DNA from: Papaver somniferum
Taxonomy: Eukaryota; Streptophyta; Magnoliopsida; Ranunculales; Papaveraceae
DNA: 64,000 nucleotides
Reading direction: 5' to 3'
Assembly (NCBI RefSeq): GCF_003573695.1
Contig: NW_020621936.1
Coordinates: forward strand, 310,001 to 374,000
Position numbers and translations under genes: made by a program. A model generated the notes under the pieces. That model was not told where the DNA came from, ran no database searches, and saw only the letters and a program-made list of their open reading frames with translations. Below, in pieces: positions 23,201-36,171 of this stretch. Each line of letters opens with the position of its first letter. The stretch's first letter is position 1.

Positions 23201-24693
23201 TTAGTTGCTCATCTTACATGGATCGGTACCATGGAATCAATACTCTAAAAGTAGAGTATCAGATCCATTCAGTGTCTGCGGGAGACGTCTTTTAACAATT
23301 TACAATATCGTGTGCAGATTTTTACAATCCATTCAGGGAGGAAGAAATCAACCAGAGCACTGTTGTTGACATAATGTTTCCAATAGAACCACTAGTGAGT
23401 TGTTCTGTACACATCTGTATATAATTGAGCAACTTAAGCAACCTTGGCCTGCCTATCGTATGATGCTAGCAGCTTTTAATTCCAACAGTTGACTGGGAAA
23501 TCTGTCATACTCAACCTCTGATTAATAACGATTTTTTATCCTTGTTGCTTTGCAGGTTGTATGTGATTTTGATTGGGAACTTGATGACCTTGAGGTATAG
23601 ATCACCAGCTTTGTTCTCGTTATCCTCTTTTATGGTAGAGGACCGTTGTTCGTTTAAGAACTATTTCTGTCCTGACCCCCGAGTCGTTTTTCTAATTTGC
23701 TCTCTGAATTTTTCTAATGTGTTACTAGGAGTTTGTTGATGAGAAAGTTACAGATGAGGTAGTAACAGAAGATCAAAAAGATGCGTTTAAGGTAACTAAC
23801 TAACTATGTCTATCTGTTTGATGGGCAATTCTAGTCATCAGTAATATAAATCTCACCTGACCAACCAACCTTTGCCTTGGCAACATCAGGAATTTATCAG
23901 GGAGAAGGTTAAAGAAGCAAAGAAAGCGAACCGAGAGGTATCAGAAATTAGTGTTTTTTTGTTATTTATCTATGCAATGTATTTTCGCTCACTAAGGCAT
24001 TAGTCATATATGCTGTTTTTAAAATCAGACAACATTGTGGATTCCATAAAGGTCAGGTGTGAAGTATATCCTAATTTTCTTATAAGAGGTGTGTTCTTGT
24101 AATCCTTGTAGGCTAGAGAGGTACGAAAGAAAGCAAAAGAAGAAACAAGTGAAGAGACCAAAAGAGCTTTTGAGAACATGAGGTTTTACAAATTTTATCC
24201 AGTAAAAACTCCAGATACTCCAGATGTGTCAGAAGTCAAGGTAATTTCTTTAATATTTTCGTCCATTTACTAGCAAATTTATTAGGTATAATGTTCTCGT
24301 TTAAGTAGAATAGTAAGATCCACTTACTTGGTTATATATATAACTGTTAGTATTAGGTATAATGTTCTCGTTTAAGTAGAACAGTAAGATCCACTTACTT
24401 GGTTATATATTAGTATATATGTAACTGTTAGTTCCACTTGGAAGTGATCCGAGGAAGAGTTCCGTTAGGGTGATGATCTTCTCCACTGCGTGCATTGACA
24501 TCTTTATTCAGATCACTCTAACCTTGTATTAGGGTGGCAATTAGCAAATGCATGCGTGATAATTCTTAGTTCAATTGAGTTATCCTAACAACACTTTTGA
24601 CTTCTTTTATCTTTTCTTTTCTGTCTGGGGTGTTACACCATGCAGGCTCCCTTCATAAATAGGTATTACGGGAAGGCACACGAGGTTCTTTAG
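20248..24693 (+). CDS. HIT4: HEAT INTOLERANT 4 (HIT4)-like nuclear protein, 14 exons, 403 aa
   Basis: Exons: 20248-20595, 21202-21240, 21364-21417, 21509-21572, 21716-21774, 22089-22213, 22361-22420, 22567-22625, 23318-23394, 23556-23594, 23729-23791, 23890-23937, 24112-24240, 24646-24693. Every intron is GT-AG and the joined frame is open for 403 codons to TAG. Exon 1 (residues 1-116) is a Lys/Glu-rich low-complexity tail with basic clusters fit for nuclear import. Residues from about 105 (EPEYFEDKRN) onward are the conserved part: LW-AFPVGTEWDQ, the GLLYGKRVYIFGCTEPQ block, PPSDKIGINSVQREAEEI and MKMDWVPYIPLE, then a charged helical stretch (about 315-370) and a short conserved end. This matches my memory of Arabidopsis HIT4, a plant nuclear protein needed for heat-induced decondensation of chromocentres. 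Its biochemical activity is not known to me. The gene looks intact. Confidence 0.85.
22771..23094. repeat. 162-bp tandem duplication in intron 8 of the HIT4-like gene
   Basis: Two units starting GCATGGTAGTGTC(T/C)ACAAAG at 22771 and 22933 share nearly all bases to CACTGCCTTATTAG. The open frame on the minus strand across both units is an effect of the duplication. Confidence 0.9.
24281..24432. repeat. 71-bp tandem duplication in intron 13 of the HIT4-like gene
   Basis: The unit ATTAGGTATAATGTTCTCG... starts at 24281 and again at 24352, with one substitution in the first half and a small insertion in the second (TATATTAGTATATATG). Confidence 0.9.
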
Positions 24694-26960
24694 AGCGCTG
24701 CAGAAAGGACATCATCATATTGTCTTTACATTATTCTGGTGGACTTAAAAATATGCAAGAAATTTCAGTGAAGAGTTGTCAGGATCTGAAATGTCTTTTG
24801 TTGGTTTAGAAATGCATTGGACTAGTTGTGAAATTCCATACTCTGCAACTCTTTATTGCGGAATTAGCGAAAGCCTCGGCTGAAAACCCTAGAAAACTTC
24901 AGGGAGTAGGTTATTCTTTACCATCAGATTAAGATATGTAGGAGAAAATATAGAGACAGCTTGTAATATTTTCGGAAATTGACAGAGGGGGTCTTTCCCC
25001 TGCTGCATCTATAGCAATTTTGTAATACTTTGAATCTTTGATACCCCTGAATGTTACATGAGCAGAATCGTATTTGTATGCTTTTGTCACAACTTTTCAT
25101 GTCAGGAGTATAAGCAATTACATGTCAGGAGTATAAGCAATTACATTTATACTAGTCAGTTGCTGAAGGGAATTACGAATGAAGAAATTCTAGTAACAGT
25201 GGGGGGATGGACCTGTTCTAACACTGGAATATCTCTCAACACACTTGGAAGGGGTTGGCGTGGCTCTTCAAAGTAGAACTTGTCATACAATACGGATTCA
25301 TGGATAATCTAGGGAGAAATGTTGAAGAGCATTGTGGAGGGATTGTACGACATGGAGGGATTGTACGACAAACTTGCTGTCAGTGTGGGAAACGGTTAGT
25401 CAGGGGACCCTGCGCTGAACTCTAGTCAGCTTCAATTAGTTTCCTACCAACCTTATGAAACCCAGAACTGATTCTCTAGCTTCCTTCCGTATGCATGCAA
25501 CCAGAGAAAAATAAAAGATAATTTCCAACAGTGACAAACCTCCAACAGTGACAAACCTTATGAAACCCAGAACTGATTCTCTAGCTTACTTCCGTATGCA
25601 TGCAACCAGAGAAAATGATCTTTAACAAGAGGCACAATGGGTATGGCTAGAAGCCGATGCAGATCTTCACAGAAGCTAACACTACGAAAATGATAAAAAC
25701 TATGCTTCCCCTCACTGTTTTGACCAAAAAAATAAATACAATCGACAATTTGACCAATGCCGTAGAAGACAGGTAACCCATAATGTTGCCAATGTCAATG
25801 CGTTTAATGTCCTGGCCACATGACACGGCGACCTACAAACATTGGTCCTCCCAGAACCAAAACTCCACCATCAACCAACCACCACCAAACAACGATGCTA
25901 GGTATGTGGTAGGAGGCATTATTGGAAAATCAGGTAACAGAGGACGAAAAGAATGTTGTATCACTGGAGCTTCAAAGCCTTGCGATTCTTTTCAGCAATT
26001 ATTTCGATCCTTCCCAATAAATTGACGAGTACAATCGGTCAGCGAAATATTGCTGTCAGGATATAATGAAGCCCTAACAACGTTGTTGGATTCAAAGGTT
26101 GTACTCCCTTGACCCAACCAAGAACACACTGTATTTGTTTTTGAAGATGCTTAGAGAGAAAGAATTTTTTTTTTTAATCATTGTAATGGGAAGAATCCTT
26201 CGCTCTTTATAGAGGGTTTCATGCCTTTTGAAGATATCGTTTCATCTTCAAAAGACGCTATCAAAGGTCGTCATCCATTAATGGGAAGAGACGCGACTGT
26301 AGAAAATTTTGGAAACCGAATTAGGTTTTGAATTTCAAAACCAGAAAAATTACCGGGAGGGCTACGCCCCCCGGACCCCCTTCGTAGCGGCAAACAATAT
26401 TGAAAATATCTAACAGGCATTTCGTGTTGAACTCTTTTGTCTAACATAATGCCAATGTCTATGGAGGAAGCAGATATTCTGGCCGCATAGCTCCGTAACA
26501 TTTTCTGGTCAGTTTTAAAGAAAAATAAGGGCCGGCCTTGTTTTTCCAATCCATAATTATCATTCAGGTTCAATCCTATCAAATGAGGTTAGAGAATAAA
26601 CTTTCGGATGATGAAATTTTGGGATAACTATCATGATCCGATCTCGGGAAATTCAATATTTCTCATATAACAGCTCGGTAAAAGAAACAAACTGTAATAT
26701 TACAAGGAAGCTATAATACTTGGAATTTCGAAAAACATACTAACGCTTCAATGAGCAAAGTCAATACTGTTAAACAACAAAAGGAAAATTAAACATATTC
26801 CCATATATATCGAAAATTAGCATTGCCTTCACAATTTGGATGAGATAATTTCGTCGGAACAGGTGATCCGACTTTCCGTTAAGTAAGTTACTAACAAATA
26901 AATAGTTTTATTTTCCATCTTTAACCCTTTTTCTTTGAGAGGGTTTGATGGAGAGGAATT
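24694..26960. other. HIT4 3' flank and gene-free sequence with small duplications
   Basis: The first few hundred bases probably hold the 3' untranslated region. There is a perfect 23-bp tandem duplication at 25098-25143 (CATGTCAGGAGTATAAGCAA core) and a direct duplication of the block starting CCAGAACTGATTCTCTAGCT at about 25463 and 25568. The inverted pair CTTTTGAAGAT/ATCTTCAAAAG lies at about 26225-26255. ORFs at 25783-26025 and 26271-26582 show no known motif. Confidence 0.5.
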
Positions 26961-27533
26961 TTACCATGGTCTCGACCCGGTAGAATACGAACCTGCATTG
27001 ACACCATGAGGTTCTGAACTTTTAGTGATAAAATTAGTGACTATTTTATTTCCTACGGATCTTCCACTAATACTAGCATTAGTTGTATTACTAATTATCT
27101 CCTCTTTCAAGGGAAATTGGTCATCATCATCATCTGCATGTCTAGCCATATTGTTCTTTTCACCTTCTAACTCTCTATATTTGTTTAAGTAAATCTTTAG
27201 AGACCCGACGTAATTCTCGAAACCAAGTGTGGTCATAGCCCATAAAAGATCGTCTCCATTGATTGTCTTCCTTTTCTCTCTTTGACATTTATCGGATGCT
27301 TCACCGTGACAAAGCTAATGAACTCTGATACACATTCTTGAACTGTTTCTTTAGCTTCTTTTGATATCTTTGCATTTGAAGGAAGCGAGTTCTTCATGAT
27401 ACGACTCACGTTAGCTATGGGTAAAAACTGGTATTGATCTTTAGAGATGTTAGCACTGTCATTATCGTTGGGCAGAACCTGCGGAGGAAGTAGGACTTTT
27501 CACCTCGTTGTTTCGCGATCTTTTTCGAGTCAT
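26961..27533 (-). pseudogene. Frameshifted NF-YB (CCAAT-binding factor subunit B) copy, intronless
   Basis: From ATG at 27533 the minus strand starts [14 protein letters not shown] and soon needs a frame change. A second frame then reads [20 protein letters not shown] and on to [13 protein letters not shown], the start of the NF-YB histone-fold domain. A single-base deletion right after FVT (about 27311) moves the rest, which includes the TTLGFENYV and [10 protein letters not shown] blocks, into the frame ending at 26961. Both halves are clear matches to the conserved NF-YB core, which pairs with NF-YC to bind CCAAT boxes with NF-YA. The tail is Asn/Ser-rich. With two frameshifts a full protein cannot be made, so I call it a pseudogene. 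A sequencing error, or use of the C-terminal part alone, is less likely. No poly(A) tail was seen, and many NF-YB genes are intronless, so it need not be a processed copy. Confidence 0.8.
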
Positions 27534-29109
27534 TCTAGAAAAATATGACGAAATGAAATGAAGTAGTGAGTGTATGTAAGTTGGTTTCTAAAGCTAAGAG
27601 ACCAAAAATATTTGTCAAGAAACAACAACTTAACCCTTAATTCTTACCAACGGACGTAGGTATCTTAAAAGTGAAAAAGAAGAAAAAAAGGGAATGGAAG
27701 AAAAAGAGAGCTGTCTCACTTTTTTGCTCGTTTCTATCTGCAATGATTCTCGTTCATGAAACAAAATAAGAATATCAAGGCTATGGTGTTGAAATAAAAA
27801 CCAACTCATATATAATTATGTATAAGTAAAAGTGTAAAAAACCTTAAATATTAAAGAAAACTTCAGGTGATTACTTGATTCTATTCATGAAAAGAGTTTG
27901 TGAAATAATGAGGAAGTGACAAATGTCTTATTGTTAACCATGGAAACTCCAGGTCAAATTAAAACAAGTATATCTAATATGGATTCTGTTTAATATTTCA
28001 AGGAAATTTCTTTCTTCCTTTGCAACTTGTTTATTTTTTTCATTAATTCGCCGGTTCTTGGATTGTTTTTATTTACTCGAGTATTTCACTAAAGTCAAAT
28101 AATAAAATTATGTAACAACCCCTTTGAGATTCCATTACTATTTGCTAGCACTAAACATATCTTCCTTTTGGATTATGTTTTGAAATAAAGGATAAAAATT
28201 TATAAAAAAGCATCTTTGAATTAAGTCTTTGTAATGGCGGCAACATGATATCCAACTGTTAACAAACACTGAGATATTGCCAAATCCTGTAAAATCATAA
28301 AGTCTTATCAGTCTTGTTATGAAACAAAAATTAGTATATGTATCAAGATGGTATTATCAAACATTACAAAGACGACACATTTTACCTGCATTTTTAATAT
28401 TTAACTCTTTTACCTTACGACTTTGACAAAACTAGGCAATTACAAGTGCATTACGTCCTGCTAATACCCACGTTTCAAATAAATAGGCTTGTTTAATGTG
28501 TTAATTTAAATAACCAGGACCAAACCCAACATGTGAAGTATCAACATGAGGATAAACTGCAGGTTCAGATGTGCGGTTGGTCCATAACCTTGAAGTGGTT
28601 TCCTGCAAAACAGGAGGTGAGTTTTCATCGTGTTTCTTTGATCGGCTATCTTCATTGATGTGCTTTCATGCTCTGGTTATTTTGTTATTCTTTGGACTGC
28701 TAAGTAATTTCGTCGCCGTTGTTCTTCGTTCCTCCGTGCTAAACATGGCTTCCACCATGAGTTACGTCTATATATGTCTTTCTGTATTGAAGTAGGTCTC
28801 TGCTATTTATGCATTATTATACGAGGTTCCTCCAATTTAGGCAGTCTTTGGTTTTGTGGCTCAAGTACTTACCGAATGAAAAAAATGGGATATCCGGGGT
28901 CGGGGGGCCTTTTAGTATGCCCCGACTCATACTGCACTATTTGTGTCTTGTCTTACTGAGTTCATGGGACAGATATTCCAGCGAAGTAGTAAGTTCCATA
29001 TATCCTATGATTTGTTTGGGATGTTTCTTCGGTGCTGTCAGCAACTTGGTCGTCGTCTTGTCTGTTGCTTTATAATACGCTTCTGGAATGTATTATGTCA
29101 GAAAATCGT
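27534..29109. other. No gene recognised
   Basis: AT-rich. Overlapping plus-strand frames at 28571-29131 are hydrophobic and have no known motif. They run into the LTR remnant that follows and are probably repeat-derived. Confidence 0.45.
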
Positions 29110-31102
29110 TCGGTCAACTCACAAGTTTTGATATGCCCGGCTTGTTGTCAATCTTAGTTGATCAGAACTATGACTTGATTTATAGTTTACTAAAATCGGT
29201 CTCAAATTAGGAATAAAAGCATGGTAATTGAGTATCAGGAGTCACCAATCGACCTTGAAGATTGAAAATTGAAGAACGACGATGTTAACGGAAACTTCAT
29301 CAACATAGGTATGTGAAGACTGACTATGCTATTTACTCATATTATCTACTATCATGTCTACTGAGACAAGTCATATGAATTTAGTATGATGATGAATATT
29401 GCAAAGAATAATGCAAGCTAAGGAGTATTCAAGTTAGTTCTTAAAGTTCACAATTTTTTTTACGTACCAGTTCACAAACTTCAGCTTATATATAAATATA
29501 AAGACTTGATTTTTAAATCTCAGTTAACTTACTTAGACGTGAACTAGTCGATTTTGAGATAATATTAGATTCTGTTTAATTCAATGGTACACGAATTATT
29601 TCATACAGTTCTCAAACTAGCTGATTTTGGATATTTCTTGTACCTTTTGTTTCCAAGTACACAAACTGTTTTGACAGTTCACGAATTTGCCAAATTCAAA
29701 AGGTTCCTAAGTTACGAGACGACTTTGAGTTCACAAACTGTTTTGACGGTTCAGATCTAATTTGGTCTTGTGTACATATACTCCACTTATGCTTGACGGT
29801 TCCAGAACTACTTAAGCATGGCTCTCTCAAAAACTACTTTGTGCACTAAGGTTGTACACATTTTCTTCGTGATTCAAAGAAAAATTCTCACATGATTTCA
29901 TGCACAATCTATATGGAGAATTTTAGCTTGCTTGGATACAAAGCAATTCGTAAACATATAAACTAGTTCACGAACTTGCCTTGTTTAGTATTGTTCATCA
30001 AATTAAATAGAAGAGTCCCTGCACATTACAATCTCAATCCTAACACTTCAGTGTCCTAGTTGCGGCTAGAGCCGTCCTCTAAAACCTAGATTTCAGAAAT
30101 CTAGTTCGTGTTATCTGGATCATGTTCTTATTGATCTTTTAGTTTCTGAACTATATAGATCAGAAACGAGATACATAGAAATCACACAATATTCTTTGTC
30201 TCAGAGTTCGTGATTCCATAAGGTAGATATCTAAATTAGTTCTAGTTTAATTTGTTTAGATTGTTTTTGTTATGTATAATTGATTAGGCATCTCCATAAA
30301 TTTTGAAGAAAACAAGTTTAACTTAATCTTGAGTTTGCTTGGTATCCTTTTTTATTGAAGATCCCTCATTAGTCTATGGATTTCCATACCTTGGTTAAAT
30401 ATATTTATGAAGAAAATCAGATATGATCCCTGTTAGAGGCATAATAGTCATAAAATTATTCACTTAAGTCAAAGAAACTCTTAGTTTTGTATAGGAAGTC
30501 AGTTAGGAAAATCGTGTTATGTAGAGTCTTGCGAGATCCAAGAGACGCAAAGGAGAACAACTGATGTTGAATTGCTCGTAGGGTCGATTCGGTCTCCACT
30601 ACATTCCAGTCCGAAGTCTGATAGTAGGCTAGTGTCTGTAGCGATTTAATACAGTACGGTGTTCAAGTTCTAGACTAGGTCCCGAGGTTTTTCTGTTTTG
30701 CATTTTTCCTCGTTAACAAAATTTATGGTGTCTTGTATTAACTATTTTTTGTATTATATTGTTTATCTTTATTATAGAAGCATCACAAGTAGTACGTTAA
30801 ATAACATAGACAGTTTTTAAGCCTAAAAGACTGTAAAGAACTTACAAGATATATTTTTGAGAATCTGTATCTTCAAAGAAAGATCACAATACTTGTTCTT
30901 AGTGAAATTCGGTTCTGTAACAGTTTGAGTACATACTAGGTTATTACTTGGATATTCATTTTTGAGATTTTCCAAGTTAAACTTGTCTTCGCATCAGATA
31001 TCAGATATTTATTGAAGATCTATGCTACTGATTGTGACAAGTTTTTCCATACAGGTTTCCGAATAAAAATTTGGTAGTGTACTTGGTACCCCCTCCTTTT
31101 CA
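29110..31102 (+). repeat. Solo copia-type LTR (about 2 kb), left edge uncertain
   Basis: It follows the 2999-5317 LTR from end to end in opposite orientation: AACTTCATC(A/G)AC...AGGTATGTG(A/G)AGACT near 29293-29320, the GTTCACAAACT motif series (29440-29990), GTAGGCTAGTGTCTGTAGCG at 30624, GACTAGGTCCCG(A/G)GGTTTTTCTG at 30673 and the CCTCGTTAACAAAA block at 30708. The right end TTGGTACCCCCTCCTTTTCA is shared with 18552. No internal region or primer site follows directly, so it is a solo LTR or a fragment. Confidence 0.65.
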
Positions 31103-33059
31103 TATTTCTCTATAGTTATCAGGTTTCCTTACTAATTTGATAGCGGTACATAGTATCAGAAGGATTGTGTGCCTTTCAACCTTGTGTGAGCGATCGTCGA
31201 TCATCCTCCTGCATCAGATGACGCGATACATAACAATTCATGAATAAAGTTTGCTCTTTATTGGTTCGTCGTCTAATGGTCATCCACAGGCTGTGTTCCT
31301 CTTGTTGTGGGGTCAGTTGTCAAGGGTTGTTGTAGATATGGGCTTAATATTTCTTTCTATGTTGATAGTGCGTCTTCCGGATCCTCAAACTCCGTCCACG
31401 TGTACCCTTAAACTAGTTATTTTGTGTGTTTTTCTGGATGTGATGTATTGCCTCTGGGAAATTGTTCGGTATGGCGGTGCCGAGAGTACAAAGAAGGCTT
31501 CATATAGTGGTTGTTTGTTCATGGATAAATGATTTTTGGGTCTTGATAAGCTCCCCTAGCGTACTTACTCTCCTCAGGATAACGTCTAACTTTATTCACG
31601 TTACTCTTTTGCTGGTGATTATTGTAAGATGATAGATTCTTATACGTCGATCAGAGTCTATATTTGTCTCGTTGTTCTTTCTCACATTTTCCATATCTAT
31701 ACGAGTACTTGGTGATAGCATACGTTTTAATCTTGAAATGAAAGTTTGTTGGGTTTAAGAGTTGTGAGTTAAGGTGTTATTTGTTTCAAGAGATTTCCAT
31801 ATATATAGCCTTTCACCATGTGATATCTATATAACCTTGCACTGTGTGATGCTTCAAGGATTTATTCCACTTTGCTTAAGTAGGAAAGATCAAAGGACTT
31901 TTCCCGATTTCACAGGGTTGAGTCGAAAGATCCCTTAGTCGGCCAAAATGTAGTTGTTTAAAATCTAATCTCTACACCCAAGTAGATACAAACTCAGAAT
32001 GAAATTAAAACACAAGTATAGAGATATATAAAAAAAAAAGGTTTCATAGAAGCACTCGATCAGGGACCCTTAACTTGAAGGTTAAGGTTCTATATATAGA
32101 CTTCTCGAGGACAGACATGTGATACAGTGTTACAGTGCTGGACGACACAGGCGGTTACAAGTCGTACTTATCCGCTGCTAAGATCATCAAAGCCTTATTT
32201 GCAGACACATTTCATAGTCAGAGTCCTTGTAAATGGAGCCAGTAGTCTGAGTTATATAGATTCTGGTGACCAAATTCCTAAGCTAGGTATTGCGTATCCA
32301 CAATAATAATACTCTAAGTGTTTTGATTCTTTTCTAGAAAGAAAAATCGGAAACATTAATTTGGGACTCATACCAATATCCATTGAATCGTCAAATGATA
32401 TTCGATTTTCTTTTTATAAAAAACTTATAACCCAAAAACACTCAAAGTGACAAGCATTAACAAATCACAAAATTTTTAGATGTTCTCTTCAAAGTCACCC
32501 ATTAATGAGCTACAATCTAATCCAGTTGGATCACTGATTTTTCCAAATGAGAGGAAATAAAACCATTATTGTAGAAAGAATATGCTTAAGTATCCTATTT
32601 TCTGGGTGACCTAATCTATTGAACCCATCTTTAGCAGTGCTAAGTTCAGGGTTTAAAACTTTCTTAATTAACTGTACAATAACTAAACTGCAAGTCATAC
32701 AAAACATTCTTAATGCCACCTCTAAATAATTCTTTCTTGTTATTAAATCCTTAACATAAAGCTGATAAGGATAAAACTCAAAGAAACAATGATTTTCTTT
32801 GGTAAATTAATGCACGAATAATAAGTTTTTAGTTATAGATGGCACATGGAGAACATGCTAAACCATTACCGACTTTTCCACAATTTGAACCTTCATACGG
32901 AGAGTATAAATTGAGGTTGGAAAAATATGATGTTATATGCTATGTTGCACCTAAGTCATATATACCCAATTTCTTACTAATAAAAATTCTCATGATATGC
33001 AACATAGCTTCTGTTATTGGGAACCAAGAATCATCATTTTTTTTTCATAATATTCTTTA
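31103..33059. other. No gene recognised
   Basis: A degenerate AGTATCAGAAGG near 31151 faintly recalls a Met-tRNA primer site, so the first part could be a decayed copia interior. ORFs at 31251-31532, 32531-32719 and 32839-33060 have no known motif. Confidence 0.4.
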
Positions 33060-34080
33060 GTACGTAAAGGCATTGTATGCTTGAATTGGTGAATCATAGG
33101 AAGACCTACTAAATCTATATCGACATTCAACAACACAGTAGCCTACTTTGCTGCGAATTTGGCAATAAATGTAGTAACCATACTTGGATTAGGAGTATAG
33201 AAATTAGATTGGAAAAATTTACCACCTGGTCGAATCTACCACCACGAAAACCATCTTGAAAAGAAATCTACCACCACAAAAAATTTCACGAAAATTACCA
33301 CCTCTAAAACCAGGATTCCAATCAAATTGTGAATAATATCCATAATTAGGAGCAAAACCTTTATGAGAATAACCGGAATCTTGCGGAAAATTAGATGTTG
33401 AATGTAGTCAACAATATAAACAGAAATTGTTGATAAATCAGGATTATCATGAGAAGGCATACGCGATTCTCAGCAAGAAGTAATACGAAAAGTTGTAAAG
33501 GAATTTTAATCAGATTGTAGGCTATGAAGAATGAGATAAACAAGATCATTATCTTGATCATTCCGATAGACTTGTGCAAGTTGATGAGCTAAGGATCGAG
33601 CATTATTGAATCATCCAATATGTTCCTTTCTTGAGATTATGAAGTTCTTATCTAAATTGCATAAATTTAGATATTGTTCGAAATTTTACAAACTAACACC
33701 TGAACAAGGCAATAACCTGTCAAAAGAAGAAAGTAGCCAAGACAAGATTTCATGATCTTAATTTAACCAAGTAATAGATGTTGCATTCAGAAAAAATCCA
33801 GATGAAGTTGCAAAAGAATCTTAATCAACCAGTGATTAACTTTCTGTGGAATATTAAATACTTGACAGGACATACAAGTTATTCAACAAAACGAAACAGA
33901 TCATAACTTGTGTAAGGAGAAACAGTTTGTAATTCCCAGATAACGTAATTAGTTGGTGTGATTTTAGAATGAGGTTTAAAATTATGAGTGATATGTGTAT
34001 GAGTTGAATTAGGATCAGAAATCTTTTTTATTAACGAGGAGAAAACTTCAAATGCAGAAAGAAAAATCTAAAAATTAATC
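33060..34080 (-). pseudogene. Decayed Ty1/copia Gag (UBN2-type) with LTR scrap upstream
   Basis: Minus-strand frames, interrupted by many stops, contain Gag-like pieces: around 33960 a TPTNYVIWELQ segment (the usual N-terminal 'NY..W' of copia Gag), around 33590-33480 SLAHQLAQVYRN...DLVYLILHSLQSDYNSF (the UBN2 core), and around 33390-33290 an NYGYYSQFDWNPGFRGG stretch like the Gly/Asn-rich linker before the zinc knuckle. At 34032-34076 the minus strand shows an LTR-end block (TTTCTGCATTTGAAGTTTTC...). The element is dead, and pol was not found downstream. Confidence 0.55.
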
Positions 34081-34099
34081 AATTATGATGCCTTATTAG

Positions 34100-35110
34100 G
34101 ATACTAGAGCTTGACCCGTGTCATAATGACACAACCTCCATAATAAGTTATTTTTTTGTGTATCTATTTTGACTTGTATCATTCATTTGTTGTTACGATA
34201 TAAAATGACCGATAGTTGTTCCCCCTATTTAGTAATCGAGCTTATTTGAACAAGCTAAAGATAGTGAACCATGACTTCCATATTATAATATTACATATGT
34301 CATAATGACAACAAATAAGCATTGCTTACTATCGCACAAATCAAAAACCACCACAACCAGAAACACTCATTACCATTAATTTTTCTACCACCACCACTTC
34401 CATCGACTCCATCACATATAATTGTCAACAAATTTGTTATCTAGTTAATAGAAGTATATAAATTATGATAAGGGGTAATTTGTGAATACTTACCAATAAT
34501 TTGCATTACCTCCCATGGATATTGTTAATTAGCAAAACCTCTTATAGTGAAGTTTCCGTCCGTTTTCAGTTAGCTGACTCGGCGATAGTGAAAGATATGC
34601 AAAAATAAAAGTTTTTTCGGTGAACTGCCTAAAATACCCTCTCTTTTCTTTTATATTGTGATCGAGTTTATTCAAACATTATAAACGATCAACGTACATC
34701 TTTCTCAATATAATGTTACCTGTGCCGTAATAACAGAGAATTAACATTCTCAACTACTACTCACCAACATGCACCACCGCCGATGAACCGCCAACTATCG
34801 CCATTTCTTCCACCAAGGGCCGAGCTATTAATCTAGCTATGGAAAGAAAAAAAATCACATTGAGCAAGATGGTAACACTTCCACCGCCACTACCGCTACC
34901 TGCTCCACCACCACAACTACCACGATTCATTGATATGTTTAATAATTAGCAAATTTTTATCATCTCTGGAGGTATATAAATATATAAATTAGTAACAAAT
35001 TACGAGAAATTAATAAAAAAGTTATTATGGGATATTGATTTGGATATTTGATAACATTATGAGAAATTAATATAAAATTATTATGTTAAAATTAGTGGGA
35101 CATTAATAAT
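34100..35110. repeat. Pair of diverged related segments (about 34225-34545 and 34640-35000)
   Basis: Both contain, in the same order, an AT(C)GAG(C/T)TTATT(T/C)(G/A)A block, an ATATAATATTAC/ATATAATGTTAC block, a 'GTCATAATGACA/GCCGTAATAACA' block, a CCACCACC-rich patch, and a tail GTATATAAAT(T/A)AT. The second half of both is low-complexity ACC/CCA. It looks like an old tandem duplication of a small repeat. Confidence 0.45.
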
Positions 35111-36060
35111 ATAATAAGCAAATTAATACCATTAGATGTGTTTTCAACTTTCAATCAAAGGCATAACTGTTGTGGGCAACTACAACCATAGATTTATTTA
35201 TTGCAAGAACAAATTTGGACAACACTTTGTCTTGCCTAACTTGTCTAAATCTTGTTTTGTATTCTAGATAATGAATGGCAAACCTCTGTTCTTCTTATGG
35301 AAAGACATGACAGACTGAATAAATTGACACCTCATTAGCAGTATAATAAAAACAACCAACAATGACACACCTCTAGCTGAGTCACTTTATTACACTCCTG
35401 TTACACAATTCTCTAACACCTCGCAACATTGATTTGAATTTAATATTCACTCAAAAGAATTTAGCGCATAACATTCGTTAGGATCTACAAAATTACAAGT
35501 AAAATACTTATTTCTTTTAGGAGGATCTCTTATCAAAAAAGAATATATCAAACTAAATGGTCAGAGCTGATTTCGGTAAAAACCATCTTAAAAATTGAAT
35601 ATCTTTGTGATTCATGATTCTTTATTTTCGTGATTTACTTGTAATTAATATTTTTCATTTATATTAAAATTTTAATTATCATGTGTTTTGATGTTTTTAA
35701 TATTCTCATAAACAATCCCGTATCAATTGGTATATATTGATTGTCCGAGAGAGAAGACATAGAAAGCAAAAAAAAAAAGAAAAAATCCTTAAATTAAAAG
35801 GTGGTGGACCCTAGATGTGGCTTCATTACTTGTGCCCATAGTGCAAGAACGGAGTGCAATTGGGTGTGGGGAAGTTATGAATTTGTAGACGAGTCGTCCT
35901 CATTTAAACTGACAATCCTCCATCATATATCGCAATAAATATTTTATTAGGAGTCACAAACATAGACAGGAAAAGATAAAAAATGACACACTCAAACGTC
36001 TCAAGTGAGGACTCTAGAGATTCAAGATAATGCCTAATACACGGTTACACCCCTCGTACA
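35111..36060. other. Downstream flank of the lipid-transfer gene; no gene seen
   Basis: Very AT-rich with no open frame of note. Confidence 0.5.
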
Positions 36061-36070
36061 TATACAAGGT

Positions 36071-36076
36071 TTTATT
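36071..36076 (-). terminator. AATAAA polyadenylation signal of the lipid-transfer gene
   Basis: AATAAA on the minus strand, about 96 bases after the stop codon. A second A/T-rich signal-like stretch is just upstream (about 36088). Confidence 0.55.
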
Positions 36077-36171
36077 TGCGCTGCATAAATAAAGTTCACT
36101 CTCATCATCATTAATCTCAACATTTATCATCATCGGCAATCTGCTAAATTACCAAACTCCTGGTGGAGTGC

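Noticed and set aside
28571..29131. Hydrophobic overlapping ORFs that could be membrane proteins
   Set aside because: Three short frames overlap in different phases with no conserved motif, and they run into a solo LTR.
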